Of a stretch of 64,000 nucleotides of DNA, positions 7,447 to 16,396 are shown in pieces. The stretch lies in the NCBI RefSeq assembly GCF_014207435.1, contig NZ_JACHGH010000011.1, positions 1 to 64,000 of the forward strand. The letters run 5' to 3'. The translations under genes were made by a program, and so were the position numbers. Each line of letters starts with the position of its first letter. The first letter of the stretch is position 1. The DNA is from Salirhabdus euzebyi. GTDB taxonomy: Bacteria > Bacillota > Bacilli > Bacillales > Alkalibacillaceae. The notes beneath the pieces are model-generated. The model made no database searches, was not told the origin of the DNA, and saw only the letters and a program-made list of their open reading frames with translations.

Positions 7447-9510
7447 ATGAAGAAAAAATCACATTTACCATTTCGTCTTAATGTGTTGTTCTTTCTTATC
7501 TTCTTGTTATTTTCTTTATTAATTCTTCAATTAGGAGTCGTTCAAATCTTAACAGGGGAAGAGGCCCAAAGAGTACTCGACGAAACGGAAGAAACAGTTA
7601 CAAGCGTTCCTGTTCCAAGGGGAGAAATGTATGATCGCAATGGAAATATAATTGTCGAAAATACACCGAAATATGCAATAACCTATACGCCTCCAAAACA
7701 TGTCCAACCAGATGAAAAGCTAGATGTTGCTCAAAAACTTGCTTCTTATATTAAGAAGGATGATGGTGACGTCACAAAACGCGATAAGAAAGATTATTGG
7801 ATACTAATAAACCATGAAGAGGCTTATGCCAAGCTTTCAGATGAAGAAAAGGCGGAAATGGATAACGAGGAAGAATATTATGCTGTCCTAGATAGAATAA
7901 CAGATGGGGAGCTTGCTCAGCTGACAGAAGCAGACTTAGAAGTGATAGCAGTTAAAAGAGAGCTTGATCAGGCAATAGAATTGACACCGCATATTGTTAA
8001 AAATGAAGAAGTAACGGATACAGAATATGCGACAGTTGCAGAACACTTAAGTGAAATGCCAGGTGTGAATGTAACAACAGATTGGGAAAGACATTTACCC
8101 TTTCATCCAACATTCTCAAATTTTGTTGGTGGTTTAACTTCACATGACGAAGGAATCTTGAGAGATAAAGCAGATTTCTATTTAACCAGACAGTACAGTC
8201 GAAACGATCGAGTAGGGAAAAGCTTTTTAGAAGAACAATATGAAACTATTCTAAGTGGTCAAAAAGAACTTTATCGTCATATAACAGATTCACAGAATAA
8301 TATTTTAGGTACAGAGCTTGTACATGAAGGAAAACAAGGGAAAAGTTTAGTCTTAACAATAGACATGGAACTTCAGAAGAAAATTGATCAGATTGTGGAG
8401 GAAGAATTGACAATAGCAATTGAAAACCATCCAGGTAAAAATAGGTTTATGAAGGATGCTTTGGTCGTAATGATGAATCCGAAAACGGGAGAGGTCTTGT
8501 CTATCACAGGTAAACGTTATTACCGAGCAACAGATGAAGAACCTGCACATGTAAAGGATGAGTCTTACCGAGTTGTTTATGACGCTCATTTACCAGGCTC
8601 TGCAATTAAAGGGGCTACTGTGTTAGCAGGATTTCAATCTGGAGTAATTAATAAATCGACTACATTTTTTGACAGACCTATTAAGATTGCTGGAACACCA
8701 TGGAAAAGCTCCTATGATACATTACGTTCAGTTAACTATCTAAGTGCTTTAGAAAGATCCTCAAACGTCTTTATGTATTTTATTGCGATGCGTATGGGAG
8801 GGGACTACACTTATGTTGAGAATGCCCCTTTAGATTACGATTCAGACGCATTTAGACAAATGAGAAATTACTTTAAACAGTTTGGTTTAGGTATTGAAAC
8901 AGGTATAGATCTACCTTATGAAGCTACAGGTTATGAGGGAGAAGTATATTCTCCAGGTTTTTTAATGGACTATGCTATTGGACAATATGAACCATTTACT
9001 GCTCTTCAATTAGCGCAATATATTTCGACGATTGCCAATGATGGTTATCGTGTAAAACCACATTTGGTTAAAGAAATAAGGGAGTCTAATAATAATGGTG
9101 AGCTTGGACCGATATACAAAGTGATGGAACCTGAAGTGATTAACCGTATTGAAATGGATCAGGAGTATATAGATGCCGTGCAGAACGGGCTATATCGCGT
9201 TTTTAATGGAACGAGAGGAACTGCAGCTGGAACTTTTGCAGATAAACCATATGTAGCAGCTGGAAAGACGGGGACAGCTCAAAATATGATTTATGAAAAT
9301 GGTCAACTTGTGGAAGAAACAGAAAACCTAACGTTAGTTGGTTATGCACCTTACGATAACCCTGAAATTGCTTTCTCCATCATTGTACCGAATGTAGGAG
9401 TCAGAACAAGGACGGGTATTAATAACAAGATCGGCGAGAGGATTTTGGATGCTTACTTTGAGTTGAATGAAGAGAAGGAAGGAGAAGGCGAAGAAGAGGT
9501 GGATAATTAA
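7447..9510 (+). CDS. Class B penicillin-binding protein (PBP2A/PbpH type)
   Basis: A 687-residue monofunctional transpeptidase anchored by one N-terminal helix (residues about 11-31). After the anchor comes the PBP dimerisation domain starting at PRGEMYDRNG, then the transpeptidase domain. The catalytic motifs are complete: SAIK with nucleophile S385 and K388, SSN at 438-440, and KTGTA at 607-611. It cross-links peptidoglycan, probably in the elongation machinery, as PbpA/PbpH do in B. subtilis. The C-terminus ends in an acidic tail (EEKEGEGEEEVDN). Start ATG follows TGGGGGA. It stands alone, with a large inverted repeat upstream. Confidence 0.9.
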   Translation: MKKKSHLPFRLNVLFFLIFLLFSLLILQLGVVQILTGEEAQRVLDETEETVTSVPVPRGEMYDRNGNIIVENTPKYAITYTPPKHVQPDEKLDVAQKLASYIKKDDGDVTKRDKKDYWILINHEEAYAKLSDEEKAEMDNEEEYYAVLDRITDGELAQLTEADLEVIAVKRELDQAIELTPHIVKNEEVTDTEYATVAEHLSEMPGVNVTTDWERHLPFHPTFSNFVGGLTSHDEGILRDKADFYLTRQYSRNDRVGKSFLEEQYETILSGQKELYRHITDSQNNILGTELVHEGKQGKSLVLTIDMELQKKIDQIVEEELTIAIENHPGKNRFMKDALVVMMNPKTGEVLSITGKRYYRATDEEPAHVKDESYRVVYDAHLPGSAIKGATVLAGFQSGVINKSTTFFDRPIKIAGTPWKSSYDTLRSVNYLSALERSSNVFMYFIAMRMGGDYTYVENAPLDYDSDAFRQMRNYFKQFGLGIETGIDLPYEATGYEGEVYSPGFLMDYAIGQYEPFTALQLAQYISTIANDGYRVKPHLVKEIRESNNNGELGPIYKVMEPEVINRIEMDQEYIDAVQNGLYRVFNGTRGTAAGTFADKPYVAAGKTGTAQNMIYENGQLVEETENLTLVGYAPYDNPEIAFSIIVPNVGVRTRTGINNKIGERILDAYFELNEEKEGEGEEEVDN

Positions 9511-9521
9511 TTGAACCTAAT

Positions 9522-9569
9522 GGCATGCAGCATCTGTTATAAAAAGGACAATTCATGATGCTGCATGCC
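9522..9569. terminator. Hairpin between convergent genes
   Basis: Perfect 13-bp stem GGCATGCAGCATC/GATGCTGCATGCC between the PBP gene and the XRE regulator. The T-tract is weak on both sides, so termination is likely but not certain. Confidence 0.6.
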
Positions 9570-9592
9570 TCTTAATAAGAGTAATTTAGTAA

Positions 9593-9949
9593 TCATGAAG
9601 GTGTTCTTTCTTTCCAATCCAGTAAGATTTTAATTAGGTTTAAAATAGTCTGCTGATCTTGTTCACTAACTTTATATAGTTGGTGGACTAACTGAACAAT
9701 CGTTTCGTTTTGAGTTGTATAATCATTAGGTTGTGCAAACCTAACTATTTCTTCTAAATTAACTTGTAATCCATTTGCAACTTTACTTACAGACTCAATT
9801 GTAGCGTTTTTTTCTCCTCGTTCTAATTGTCCAATATAAGTTGGATGTAATCCAGCCTTATGTGCGAGTTCTTCTTGGCTTAATCTTTTTGCTTTTCTCA
9901 TCATTCTTATACGTTCACCAATAATTTTAGACAGTTGTTTTTCTTGCAT
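9593..9949 (-). CDS. XRE-family transcriptional regulator
   Basis: A 118-residue Cro/C1-type regulator. The HTH occupies residues about 10-65, with LSQEELAHKAGLHPTYIGQL as the helix-turn-helix and ERGEKNATIESVSKVANGL after it. The C-terminal 45 residues form a short helical tail (QDQQTILNLIKILLDW) that probably dimerises. Start ATG at 9949 follows GAGGTG with a 9-base spacer; a GTG at 9961 lies inside that site. Its own upstream gap faces the sda gene on the other strand, so sda and its own promoter are possible targets. This is inference. Confidence 0.85.
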   Translation of the reverse strand: MQEKQLSKIIGERIRMMRKAKRLSQEELAHKAGLHPTYIGQLERGEKNATIESVSKVANGLQVNLEEIVRFAQPNDYTTQNETIVQLVHQLYKVSEQDQQTILNLIKILLDWKERTPS

Positions 9950-10071
9950 GCCACTTTTCACCTCAGTTATTACTATACCTCGTTTTATAATCCAGACGAA
10001 GATACTTAAAATCTAATTATTTTGTATTGAAATACTATAAATATTAACGTAAGATATTTAATTAGGGGTAT

Positions 10072-10080
10072 TTATACACC
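10072..10080 (+). promoter_or_regulatory. Possible DnaA box upstream of sda
   Basis: TTATACACC matches the DnaA box TTATNCACA at 8 of 9 positions. In B. subtilis, sda transcription is controlled by DnaA through several such boxes. Only one near-match is seen here. Confidence 0.35.
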
Positions 10081-10208
10081 AATTGCTATAATTCGGGTTT
10101 GTTTGACAGAAACGCTTTTTATTGAGTTAGAAAAGCATTTCATTATTAAATAACCTATTTTCAAAAAAATAAACTTATTTAGATTAATAAAAAACAAAGG
10201 ATGATTGC

Positions 10209-10358
10209 ATGTTTATACAACTATCAGATAATGCCCTTATAAATGCCTATCAAAAAGCTTTGCAATTAAATTTAGAAAAAGATTTTATTATTCTATTAGA
10301 GAAAGAATTGAAAAATAGAGGTGTTAATTTAAAAGAAATTAATAAAAAGGTAGAGTAG
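10209..10358 (+). CDS. sda: Sporulation kinase inhibitor Sda
   Basis: A 49-residue protein. The core LSDNALINAYQKALQLNLEK and DFIILLEKEL follow the helical-hairpin pattern of B. subtilis Sda (LSDELLIESYFKA...NRDFIELIENEI). Sda binds the dimerisation domain of sporulation histidine kinases such as KinA and blocks phosphorelay entry when DNA replication is disturbed. Start ATG follows AAAGGA with a suitable spacer. The family is usually 46-52 residues, so the length fits. A second, diverged copy lies tail to tail with it on the other strand. Confidence 0.85.
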   Translation: MFIQLSDNALINAYQKALQLNLEKDFIILLEKELKNRGVNLKEINKKVE

Positions 10359-10457
10359 AAGAAAAAATAAGTTCGGGGTAAAAGGTGAAAGCCATTCGTC
10401 CCATATTAGTTGAATTATTTTTCTTTAAGAAGTCTGTTAATTTATTGAAAAACAAAA

Positions 10458-10601
10458 CTACTCTCCACTATTTATATCCTTCATGTTTATCCCTCTGTGT
10501 TGCATTTCGTTTCCCAACATGTTAATTAGCTCCTGGTCACTATCCAACAATACTGCTTTCGTAAAAATCTCAACTAGTAATTCATCTGTTAAATAAAACA
10601 A
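10458..10601 (-). CDS. Second Sda-like small protein
   Basis: A 47-residue protein starting at TTG (plus-strand CAA at 10599-10601) with AAGGGGA upstream. The sequence reads FYLTDELLVEIFTKAVLLDS, then DQELINMLGNEMQHRG and INMKDINSGE. It aligns without gaps to the Sda at 10209: both have L-(S/T)-D, KA, L and the shared ending RG-(V/I)-N-(L/M)-K-(E/D)-IN. That makes it a paralogue. A different family such as Spo0E is less likely because the SQELD motif is absent. Its charge pattern differs from Sda, so it may act on another kinase. Confidence 0.65.
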   Translation of the reverse strand: MFYLTDELLVEIFTKAVLLDSDQELINMLGNEMQHRGINMKDINSGE

Positions 10602-10758
10602 TTTTAAAAAATCCCCTTTTAGCGAATGGCATTCTATCCCTTCACCTATACATAAGTATAAATTTTTAACTAATTATGTTCTATATGAAATTATTTCCAT
10701 TATAAAATAGCTGGTATTGGGTATCCTATTCAAGATTCTATTTTAAGGTAGTGATATC

Positions 10759-11466
10759 TTGGAACAAAAAAATATAACAGCAGATCTAAGTAATTATATA
10801 AGTAAAATGTTACGGGATAACTTCGGAAAGGGACCTGAAAATGTATATGTTTCTATAGGCTTAAACTACATAACATTTTATCTAAAGAATTTTCTTTCGC
10901 CTACTGAAAAAGTTTTAATGCAAAAAGATAAAGAAAACACAGTACAAGAGACAAGAGATACAGTTATGTCTAATCTTATACCACAAATTCAGGGATATAT
11001 AAAAGTTGTTACAGGTATGGAAATTAACTATTTTTTTTATGATTGGGGATTGCATAACAGATCAGGTATGATGGTTGGACTTTCATCAGATGAGACGCAA
11101 ACTAATTTTCCAGTTAATGAAAATTACAAAGGAAAAGAACAACTAGAAGAGGAAATTGTAGAAATTTCCAAGGAGGCTCAAAAGACACCGGAGAATATAT
11201 ATTCCTGTCAATTAAATCCCAGAACTATTCTTATTATTCGAAATGGCATACTAGTAAGAATTGAAAAAGAAATCATCAGAATGGGTTTTCAGGAACATTT
11301 AAGGATTGCTAAAAGGAAGCTCGAAAAACAACTTCTGCATAACAACACGCTGTTTAATAAAATTCTTGAAACGAAGGTTAGTGATGTTTTTGTTGACTGG
11401 GATTTTGACGTGGACAAAAGTGTTATTTTATTAATTATGAATCCAAATAAACCACACAATCCCTAA
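10759..11466 (+). CDS. Tandem DUF2294/MpsC-like protein
   Basis: A 235-residue soluble protein made of two copies of the DUF2294 domain (Pfam now names it MpsC, after a proposed Na+-translocating membrane-potential system). Copy 1 (residues about 5-115) has GKGPENVYVSIGLNYITFYL and ends FFYDWGLHNRSGMMVGL; copy 2 (about 125-235) has KTPENIYSCQLNPRTILIIR and ends VFVDWDFDVDKSVILLIM. The duplication is clear by eye. Many Bacilli carry a single-domain form of about 120 residues. Function is unproven. Start is TTG behind AAGGTAGTGA. Confidence 0.7.
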   Translation: MEQKNITADLSNYISKMLRDNFGKGPENVYVSIGLNYITFYLKNFLSPTEKVLMQKDKENTVQETRDTVMSNLIPQIQGYIKVVTGMEINYFFYDWGLHNRSGMMVGLSSDETQTNFPVNENYKGKEQLEEEIVEISKEAQKTPENIYSCQLNPRTILIIRNGILVRIEKEIIRMGFQEHLRIAKRKLEKQLLHNNTLFNKILETKVSDVFVDWDFDVDKSVILLIMNPNKPHNP

Positions 11467-11480
11467 TGGAAGTGTGTGAT

Positions 11481-12431
11481 TTATTTAAACCATCCTTTTC
11501 TCTTAAACCAAAAAAACATTCCAAATCCAATAACAGACATCATGAGTAAAATGAAAAAATATCCATAGTCCCATTTAAGTTCTGGCATATTTTCAAAGTT
11601 CATTCCATAAATACCAGCAATAAAAGTGAGGGGCATGAAAATAGTAGTAATCACTGTTAATACTTTTATCACTTTATTCGTTTGGTGTGAGTTTAATGAT
11701 AGATAATTATCACGGATATCACTCGTTAGTTCACGGCTAGCTTCAATCATTTCAGTAAGTTTTAATAGATGATCATGAATATCTGAAAAATATTTTTCAT
11801 TTTGTTTAATTCCATCCAAGTGATTGGAATTAATCATTCTGTAAATTAAATCCCTCATAGGTAGTACAGTATGCCTGAGTTTAAGGAAGGAATGCCTTAT
11901 TTCAAATAATTGGTCCAGCATTTCCTCCATGGAAAGATTCCTAGTGTTATTTTCTATTTGATTTAAATCATCCTCAAGCTTATAAATAATCGGAAAATAA
12001 TAATCAACAAATTTATCTATTAGATGATAAAGAATAATGGGTGGATTCCATATTTCGTGATTTGCAGTAGCGATAAATCTATCCCATACCTCATCAACAT
12101 GACTTGAATGTAGAAGATGAAAAGAAACAAGAAAATTTTCACCTAGAAAAAAATTTACTTCTTCCTTTGAAAGTTCAACCTCATTTACACTATGGGTTAC
12201 AAAAAATGTGTAACTATCATAATAGTCAAGCTTAGGTCTTTGTAATTTATTAATGCAATCTTCTATTGAAAGGGGATGGAAGCCAAAGTGTTGATCTAAC
12301 ATTTCGATTTCATTTCTTGTAGGTGAACTGAAATCTACCCAGTACCAAGCTATGTCTTTATCCCTTAACCCTTGTAGTGTTGCATTAGATATTATCTTCC
12401 CATGTTTATTTATTGCTACAATTTTAATCAT
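11481..12431 (-). CDS. corA: CorA-family divalent cation channel
   Basis: A 316-residue CorA-type Mg2+/Co2+ (or Zn2+) transporter. The N-terminal cytosolic domain is followed by a long helical stalk, then two C-terminal transmembrane helices. The diagnostic YGMN loop is present (GIYGMNFENMPELKWDYGY), and the C-terminus FKRKGWFK matches CorA proteins. Cations are taken up by a pentamer. It is divergent from the YndM-like gene. A run of short hydrophilic helices before the stalk carries the usual acidic content. Confidence 0.92.
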   Translation of the reverse strand: MIKIVAINKHGKIISNATLQGLRDKDIAWYWVDFSSPTRNEIEMLDQHFGFHPLSIEDCINKLQRPKLDYYDSYTFFVTHSVNEVELSKEEVNFFLGENFLVSFHLLHSSHVDEVWDRFIATANHEIWNPPIILYHLIDKFVDYYFPIIYKLEDDLNQIENNTRNLSMEEMLDQLFEIRHSFLKLRHTVLPMRDLIYRMINSNHLDGIKQNEKYFSDIHDHLLKLTEMIEASRELTSDIRDNYLSLNSHQTNKVIKVLTVITTIFMPLTFIAGIYGMNFENMPELKWDYGYFFILLMMSVIGFGMFFWFKRKGWFK

Positions 12432-12551
12432 AAAACAACCTCTTTGTTTATTTGTCTACAATCAGTATTTCCAAATGTACATTTCTTAAAAGAAGAGAAC
12501 TTTGCATATAAAATGTTCATTTAGAAGAAAATAAAATCGGAGGTGTTAGAT

Positions 12552-13025
12552 TTGAAGCATTCGTTACCTTTGGGTATAAAATTTCTAATCATAGCAATCG
12601 TTTTTTTCTCTATATTTGCAGCTTTTGATAACGCTACTGTTTGGAATGTACTCGTTGTTAGTGCTTTGTTTGTTGTAATAGGCTATTTCGTAGGTGACTT
12701 AATCATACTTAAACGTTTCGGGAATTTGATGGCTACTTTGGCTGATTTTGGATTGGCATTTTTAGTATTGTTTTTTTATGGAACTTTCCTTAATGAGCCG
12801 ACATGGGCAGTAGGTAATGCAGCTTTATTTAGTGCTTTTTTTGTTGCAATGGCAGAAGCGTTATACCATTTTTATTTACAGAATAGAGTTTTTGGTGAAC
12901 CAAGCTACTCAGATAAAGATGTTCATATAAGGTCGTTACCAGAAAGAAAACTAAGAGTGGAAACTTCAGAAGAGGTATTTCCATATGATGTAAAAAGGAA
13001 GCGAGAAGATAAAGAAGAGGATTAA
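12552..13025 (+). CDS. YndM/DUF2512-family membrane protein
   Basis: A 157-residue protein with four predicted transmembrane helices in the first 115 residues and a charged cytosolic tail (residues about 120-157, ending KRKREDKEED). The membrane part, including IGYFVGDLIILKRFGNLMAT, fits the DUF2512/YndM family of Bacilli, which has no assigned function. Start is TTG at 12552 behind GGAGGTG; a GTG at 12543 overlaps that site. A hairpin follows directly. Confidence 0.7.
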   Translation: MKHSLPLGIKFLIIAIVFFSIFAAFDNATVWNVLVVSALFVVIGYFVGDLIILKRFGNLMATLADFGLAFLVLFFYGTFLNEPTWAVGNAALFSAFFVAMAEALYHFYLQNRVFGEPSYSDKDVHIRSLPERKLRVETSEEVFPYDVKRKREDKEED

Positions 13026-13052
13026 AAAAGGCAGCCATTTAATGTGGCTGCC
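13024..13052 (-). terminator. Terminator for the MFS gene
   Basis: Stem GGCAGCCA/TGGCTGCC (13030-13037 and 13045-13052). Read on the minus strand it runs into six Ts, so it ends the leftward MFS transcript. Confidence 0.8.
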
Positions 13053-13057
13053 GAATA

Positions 13058-14302
13058 TCATGATTGCTGAAACTCTCTTCTTTTTTTCAAATCGGGTAGT
13101 ATTCGCCTAATAATAAGTAAACTGCTCATCCCCAATGCAAAAATAAGAAAAGTCATTAATTCTTTACTGAAAATAGCCCCGAGAGATATGTATATGGCAC
13201 TTAGCATCATAGAACCGTTAAATACTAAGCCATTAATGGCCATATACGAGCTTCTTTTGTCATCGGTTGGGATACTTGCTAAAAAATCGGACTGGATAGG
13301 TACTCTCATTAATTCTCCTATTGTTGCAACTGTCATAAAGAAAAAAAGTACCCATATATTATTTACATAACTTACGACAGTGTATCCAACAGTAAAAATA
13401 AAGATAGCTGTTAATAAGGTTCGATCCTCTCTAAATTTCATAATCCATCGTGTTATAAAAACGGTTAAGAGCACCACAATAATAGTGTTTTCAGCCTTTA
13501 AGAAACCAACCATCTCTACCCCAGTAACATCAAAATGAAAGATCGGTTGTGTTGGCATTTCGTCATTTAAACGGACCCCTATGTAATTTTCCATCTGATT
13601 TTCTACAGATTGCATTAACATACCAGCTAAAACAAAGTAGAGAAATAGTTTGTCGCTTGCTACTTCTTTGTAGCTTTTCACCATACTTCTAATAATCTTC
13701 TTTTGTTTTGTTTTCGCTTCCTTTATAAGAAGTGTTTCTTTGATGAAAAAGATAACAAGTATATTAGCCAAAAAACTAGTAAAGGATAGGAGGATTAATA
13801 ATTCAAATAAATAGTTTTTGAATGTTAAGGCACCTATAATTCCACCTACAGCAAAAGCTAAATTAAAGCTCCAATAAATTAAGGAGTATACACCTTTTCT
13901 TTCTTTTGGTTTTGTAATATCTATAATCATGGCATCGGCTGCTGGGCCATCTAAACCTAATGAAGCCCCTACTAAAAGCGCCATTAAGAATGTAAGCTCT
14001 GGAGAAGTTAAGATAGGTGAATTGGCAATAGCCATTACAATAAATGCAACCATTCTAATTAATCCTGCCAAGACCATTAACTTTTTTCTACCTACTTGAT
14101 CGGCGTAATAACCACCGTAAAGACCAACAATCATACCAATAATTACGTTAACAACTAGCAAAATACCAGTTAACTTCGCCCCAAAATGTTGGGAAAAGTA
14201 TATTGCCATAAAAGGAAAAATGGCTCCTGCGACGATGTCTGAGAAAAAGATATGAGCAATGCGGATTTTAATATTTCGATGATAATTTCTAAATCTAGCC
14301 AT
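13058..14302 (-). CDS. MFS transporter
   Basis: A 414-residue major facilitator with 12 predicted helices. The loop between helices 2 and 3 carries the MFS signature GGYYADQVGRKKLM. A central cytosolic loop after helix 6 (IKEAKTKQKKIIRSMVKS) splits the two halves. Residues near 120 (GLDGPAADAMIIDITKPKER) match the MFS drug/sugar exporter type. Start ATG follows AAAGGAG. The substrate is unknown. Confidence 0.85.
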   Translation of the reverse strand: MARFRNYHRNIKIRIAHIFFSDIVAGAIFPFMAIYFSQHFGAKLTGILLVVNVIIGMIVGLYGGYYADQVGRKKLMVLAGLIRMVAFIVMAIANSPILTSPELTFLMALLVGASLGLDGPAADAMIIDITKPKERKGVYSLIYWSFNLAFAVGGIIGALTFKNYLFELLILLSFTSFLANILVIFFIKETLLIKEAKTKQKKIIRSMVKSYKEVASDKLFLYFVLAGMLMQSVENQMENYIGVRLNDEMPTQPIFHFDVTGVEMVGFLKAENTIIVVLLTVFITRWIMKFREDRTLLTAIFIFTVGYTVVSYVNNIWVLFFFMTVATIGELMRVPIQSDFLASIPTDDKRSSYMAINGLVFNGSMMLSAIYISLGAIFSKELMTFLIFALGMSSLLIIRRILPDLKKRREFQQS

Positions 14303-14493
14303 TCGAGACTCCTTTCCGAAATAGAGTATTAAGATTTTAGCACAACAAAGGTGACGTCACTATATTTTAGAATCGTATTTTGTATTGGTCTAAATAAAAG
14401 TGTTTTGCATATGACATTATTAATAGGGGATAAAATGGATTAGTTGCAGTGTGATATCAAATGCATTTACGATAGTAAAAAGGAGGTTTCGTC

Positions 14494-15489
14494 ATGAAGG
14501 CTATAGTACATAAAGGCTTTAACGATTTATCATCCATTTATATGACAGAAATGAAGGAGAATTCTCCCAAAAAAGGTGAAGTAAAAATACAATTGAAAGC
14601 AGCTGGATTAAATCATCGGGATTTACTGATTCCGAATAGAAGGTCTGAGGAAGATCCTGCACTAATTTTAGGCTCAGATGGTGCAGGCATTATTCAACAA
14701 CTAGGAGAAGGAGTTACCAATGTTCAGGTGGGTGATGAGGTAGTCATTAATCCGGGGATTGGTTGGAAAGAAAATAGTGAAGCTCCCCCAGATGGTTTTG
14801 AAATATTAGGTATGCCGGCTCACGGAACTTTTGCGGAAACCGTTGTTGTGCCTGTAGAGAGTGTAGCACGAAAACCACAGTTTTTGACATGGGAGGAGTC
14901 AGCTGTTATGCCTCTCGCAGCTTTAACAGCCTATCGAGTTGTCTTTACTAGGGCAAAAGTGAAAGAAGGACAAACTGTTTTTATTCCTGGAATTGGTAGT
15001 GGTGTTGCAACGTATATATTGCAGTATGTTAAAGCGCTGGGGGCAAAGGCTATTGTTTCTTCACGGCAGGAAGATAAGCTAAGTATGGCCAAGAAACTAG
15101 GAGCAGATCTTGCCATTCATACAAACAGTAACTGGGATGATGAATTATCGAACGAACATATTGACATTGTGATTGAGTGTATTGGAGCTGCAACCTTTAA
15201 TCGTTCTCTATCTCAATTGCGAAAGGGAGGCACAATTGTAGCATTTGGTGCTTCTGCAGGTGATGAGGTGAAGTTAGATTTACGTAGTTTCTTTTATGGG
15301 CAATATAATTTACTTGGCTCCACGATGGGATCACATGAAGAGTTTCTAGAAATGCTAACCTTTATAGAAAAGCACAATATTAAGCCGATAATAGATAAAG
15401 TTTTCCCATTAGAAGAAGGTAAAGCAGCATTTGAATACTTAGAGAGTGCCAAACAATTTGGTAAAGTTGCCATCAAAATTGCAGAATAA
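14494..15489 (+). CDS. Zinc-type dehydrogenase/quinone oxidoreductase (YogA-like)
   Basis: A 331-residue medium-chain dehydrogenase/reductase. The GroES-like N-terminal half contains LNHRDLLIPN and LGSDGAGIIQQLGEGV; the Rossmann half has a GIGSGVATYILQY nucleotide-binding region and a conserved VIECIGAATFNRSLSQL. It probably reduces carbonyl or quinone substrates with NADPH. Compared with Zn alcohol dehydrogenases, the structural-zinc cysteine cluster is absent. It resembles B. subtilis YogA. The start follows AAGGAGG. A 10-bp palindrome GTGACGTCAC at 14351-14360 lies in the shared upstream region with the MFS gene. Confidence 0.85.
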   Translation: MKAIVHKGFNDLSSIYMTEMKENSPKKGEVKIQLKAAGLNHRDLLIPNRRSEEDPALILGSDGAGIIQQLGEGVTNVQVGDEVVINPGIGWKENSEAPPDGFEILGMPAHGTFAETVVVPVESVARKPQFLTWEESAVMPLAALTAYRVVFTRAKVKEGQTVFIPGIGSGVATYILQYVKALGAKAIVSSRQEDKLSMAKKLGADLAIHTNSNWDDELSNEHIDIVIECIGAATFNRSLSQLRKGGTIVAFGASAGDEVKLDLRSFFYGQYNLLGSTMGSHEEFLEMLTFIEKHNIKPIIDKVFPLEEGKAAFEYLESAKQFGKVAIKIAE

Positions 15490-15496
15490 ACATATA

Positions 15497-15527
15497 AACC
15501 CACTCTTAATAGAGTGGGTTGCTTCTT
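15497..15527. terminator. Bidirectional terminator
   Basis: 10-bp stem AACCCACTCT/AGAGTGGGTT with a 4-base loop between the YogA-like gene and the convergent hemolysin III gene. Confidence 0.8.
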
Positions 15528-16181
15528 TTATAACGGCATAATAAACAATATGATCATAAAAAAGTGAGCAATGGAACCTGCCATAACAAACAAGTGGAAA
15601 ATTTCATGGAAACCGAATTTGTTTGGGAAGAAATCTAGTTTTTTGGTAGAGTATATAATTCCACCTATTGTATAAGCTACCCCTCCAGCAATCATTAAAA
15701 TAATAGCGTTAATTGGTAACTTATCCATAAGCTGTCCGAATGGCACGACAGCAACCCAGCCTAGTGAAATGTAGAAAATAGTAGAAATAGACCTTGGTGC
15801 GTGAATAAACCAAACTTTTAGTAAGACTCCCATTAATGCTAACCCCCATACAGCAGATAGCATCGTCCATTTCCAGACACCTTCAAGACCAAAATAAAAA
15901 ACCGGTGTATAGGAGCCAGCAATAAAAATATAAATGGATATGTGATCAATTTTTTTTAACATTAATTGTTTTTTCGGAGATGTTTGGACCCAATGATAGA
16001 GGGAACTTGCTCCATATAATAAAATTAAACTAACTCCATATATCGTCATAGTCGTTAATTTTGAAGGACTATTCCAAGATAAAACGATAAGAAACACTAA
16101 TCCGACAATACCAGCCAGAAAGGTAATAAAATGGGTCAACGTATTAACAGGTTCTCTCATTTTTAAAAAACTCATAACCAA
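15528..16181 (-). CDS. Hemolysin III / PAQR-family membrane protein
   Basis: A 217-residue seven-helix protein. It shows the PAQR/HlyIII marks: N-terminal EPVNTLTHFITFLAG, SSLYHWV after helix 2, KKIDHISIYIFIAGSYTPV, and a C-terminal FGFHEIFHLFVMAGSIAHF, with the histidines that bind zinc in this superfamily. The cytolytic activity in the name is historical; a role in membrane lipid balance is more likely. The start is either TTG 16181 (AGGAGAG with a good spacer) or ATG 16175. Confidence 0.85.
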   Translation of the reverse strand: MVMSFLKMREPVNTLTHFITFLAGIVGLVFLIVLSWNSPSKLTTMTIYGVSLILLYGASSLYHWVQTSPKKQLMLKKIDHISIYIFIAGSYTPVFYFGLEGVWKWTMLSAVWGLALMGVLLKVWFIHAPRSISTIFYISLGWVAVVPFGQLMDKLPINAIILMIAGGVAYTIGGIIYSTKKLDFFPNKFGFHEIFHLFVMAGSIAHFFMIILFIMPL

Positions 16182-16396
16182 TCTTCACTCTCCTCATCTC
16201 ATCTTTTACATAATAATGCTAATGCAAATCCCATTATAATTCATTACACTAAATCTTTAAAGAACTACTGCTTGATGGAATAAAATCAATTTATCATCTT
16301 TTGCAATCTATTGAATGTAAACGAATCATCCTGTAGTATTTGTTTGAAACATGTAATGGAAAAATTTCACGCTCATCATATAAGGGGATAGGAAAA

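Noticed and set aside
10458-10601. Spo0E-like phosphatase
   Set aside because: The SQELD motif is absent; the pattern follows Sda.
14351-14360. GTGACGTCAC palindrome as an operator
   Set aside because: Ten bases only, no matching half-sites nearby, and no linked regulator.
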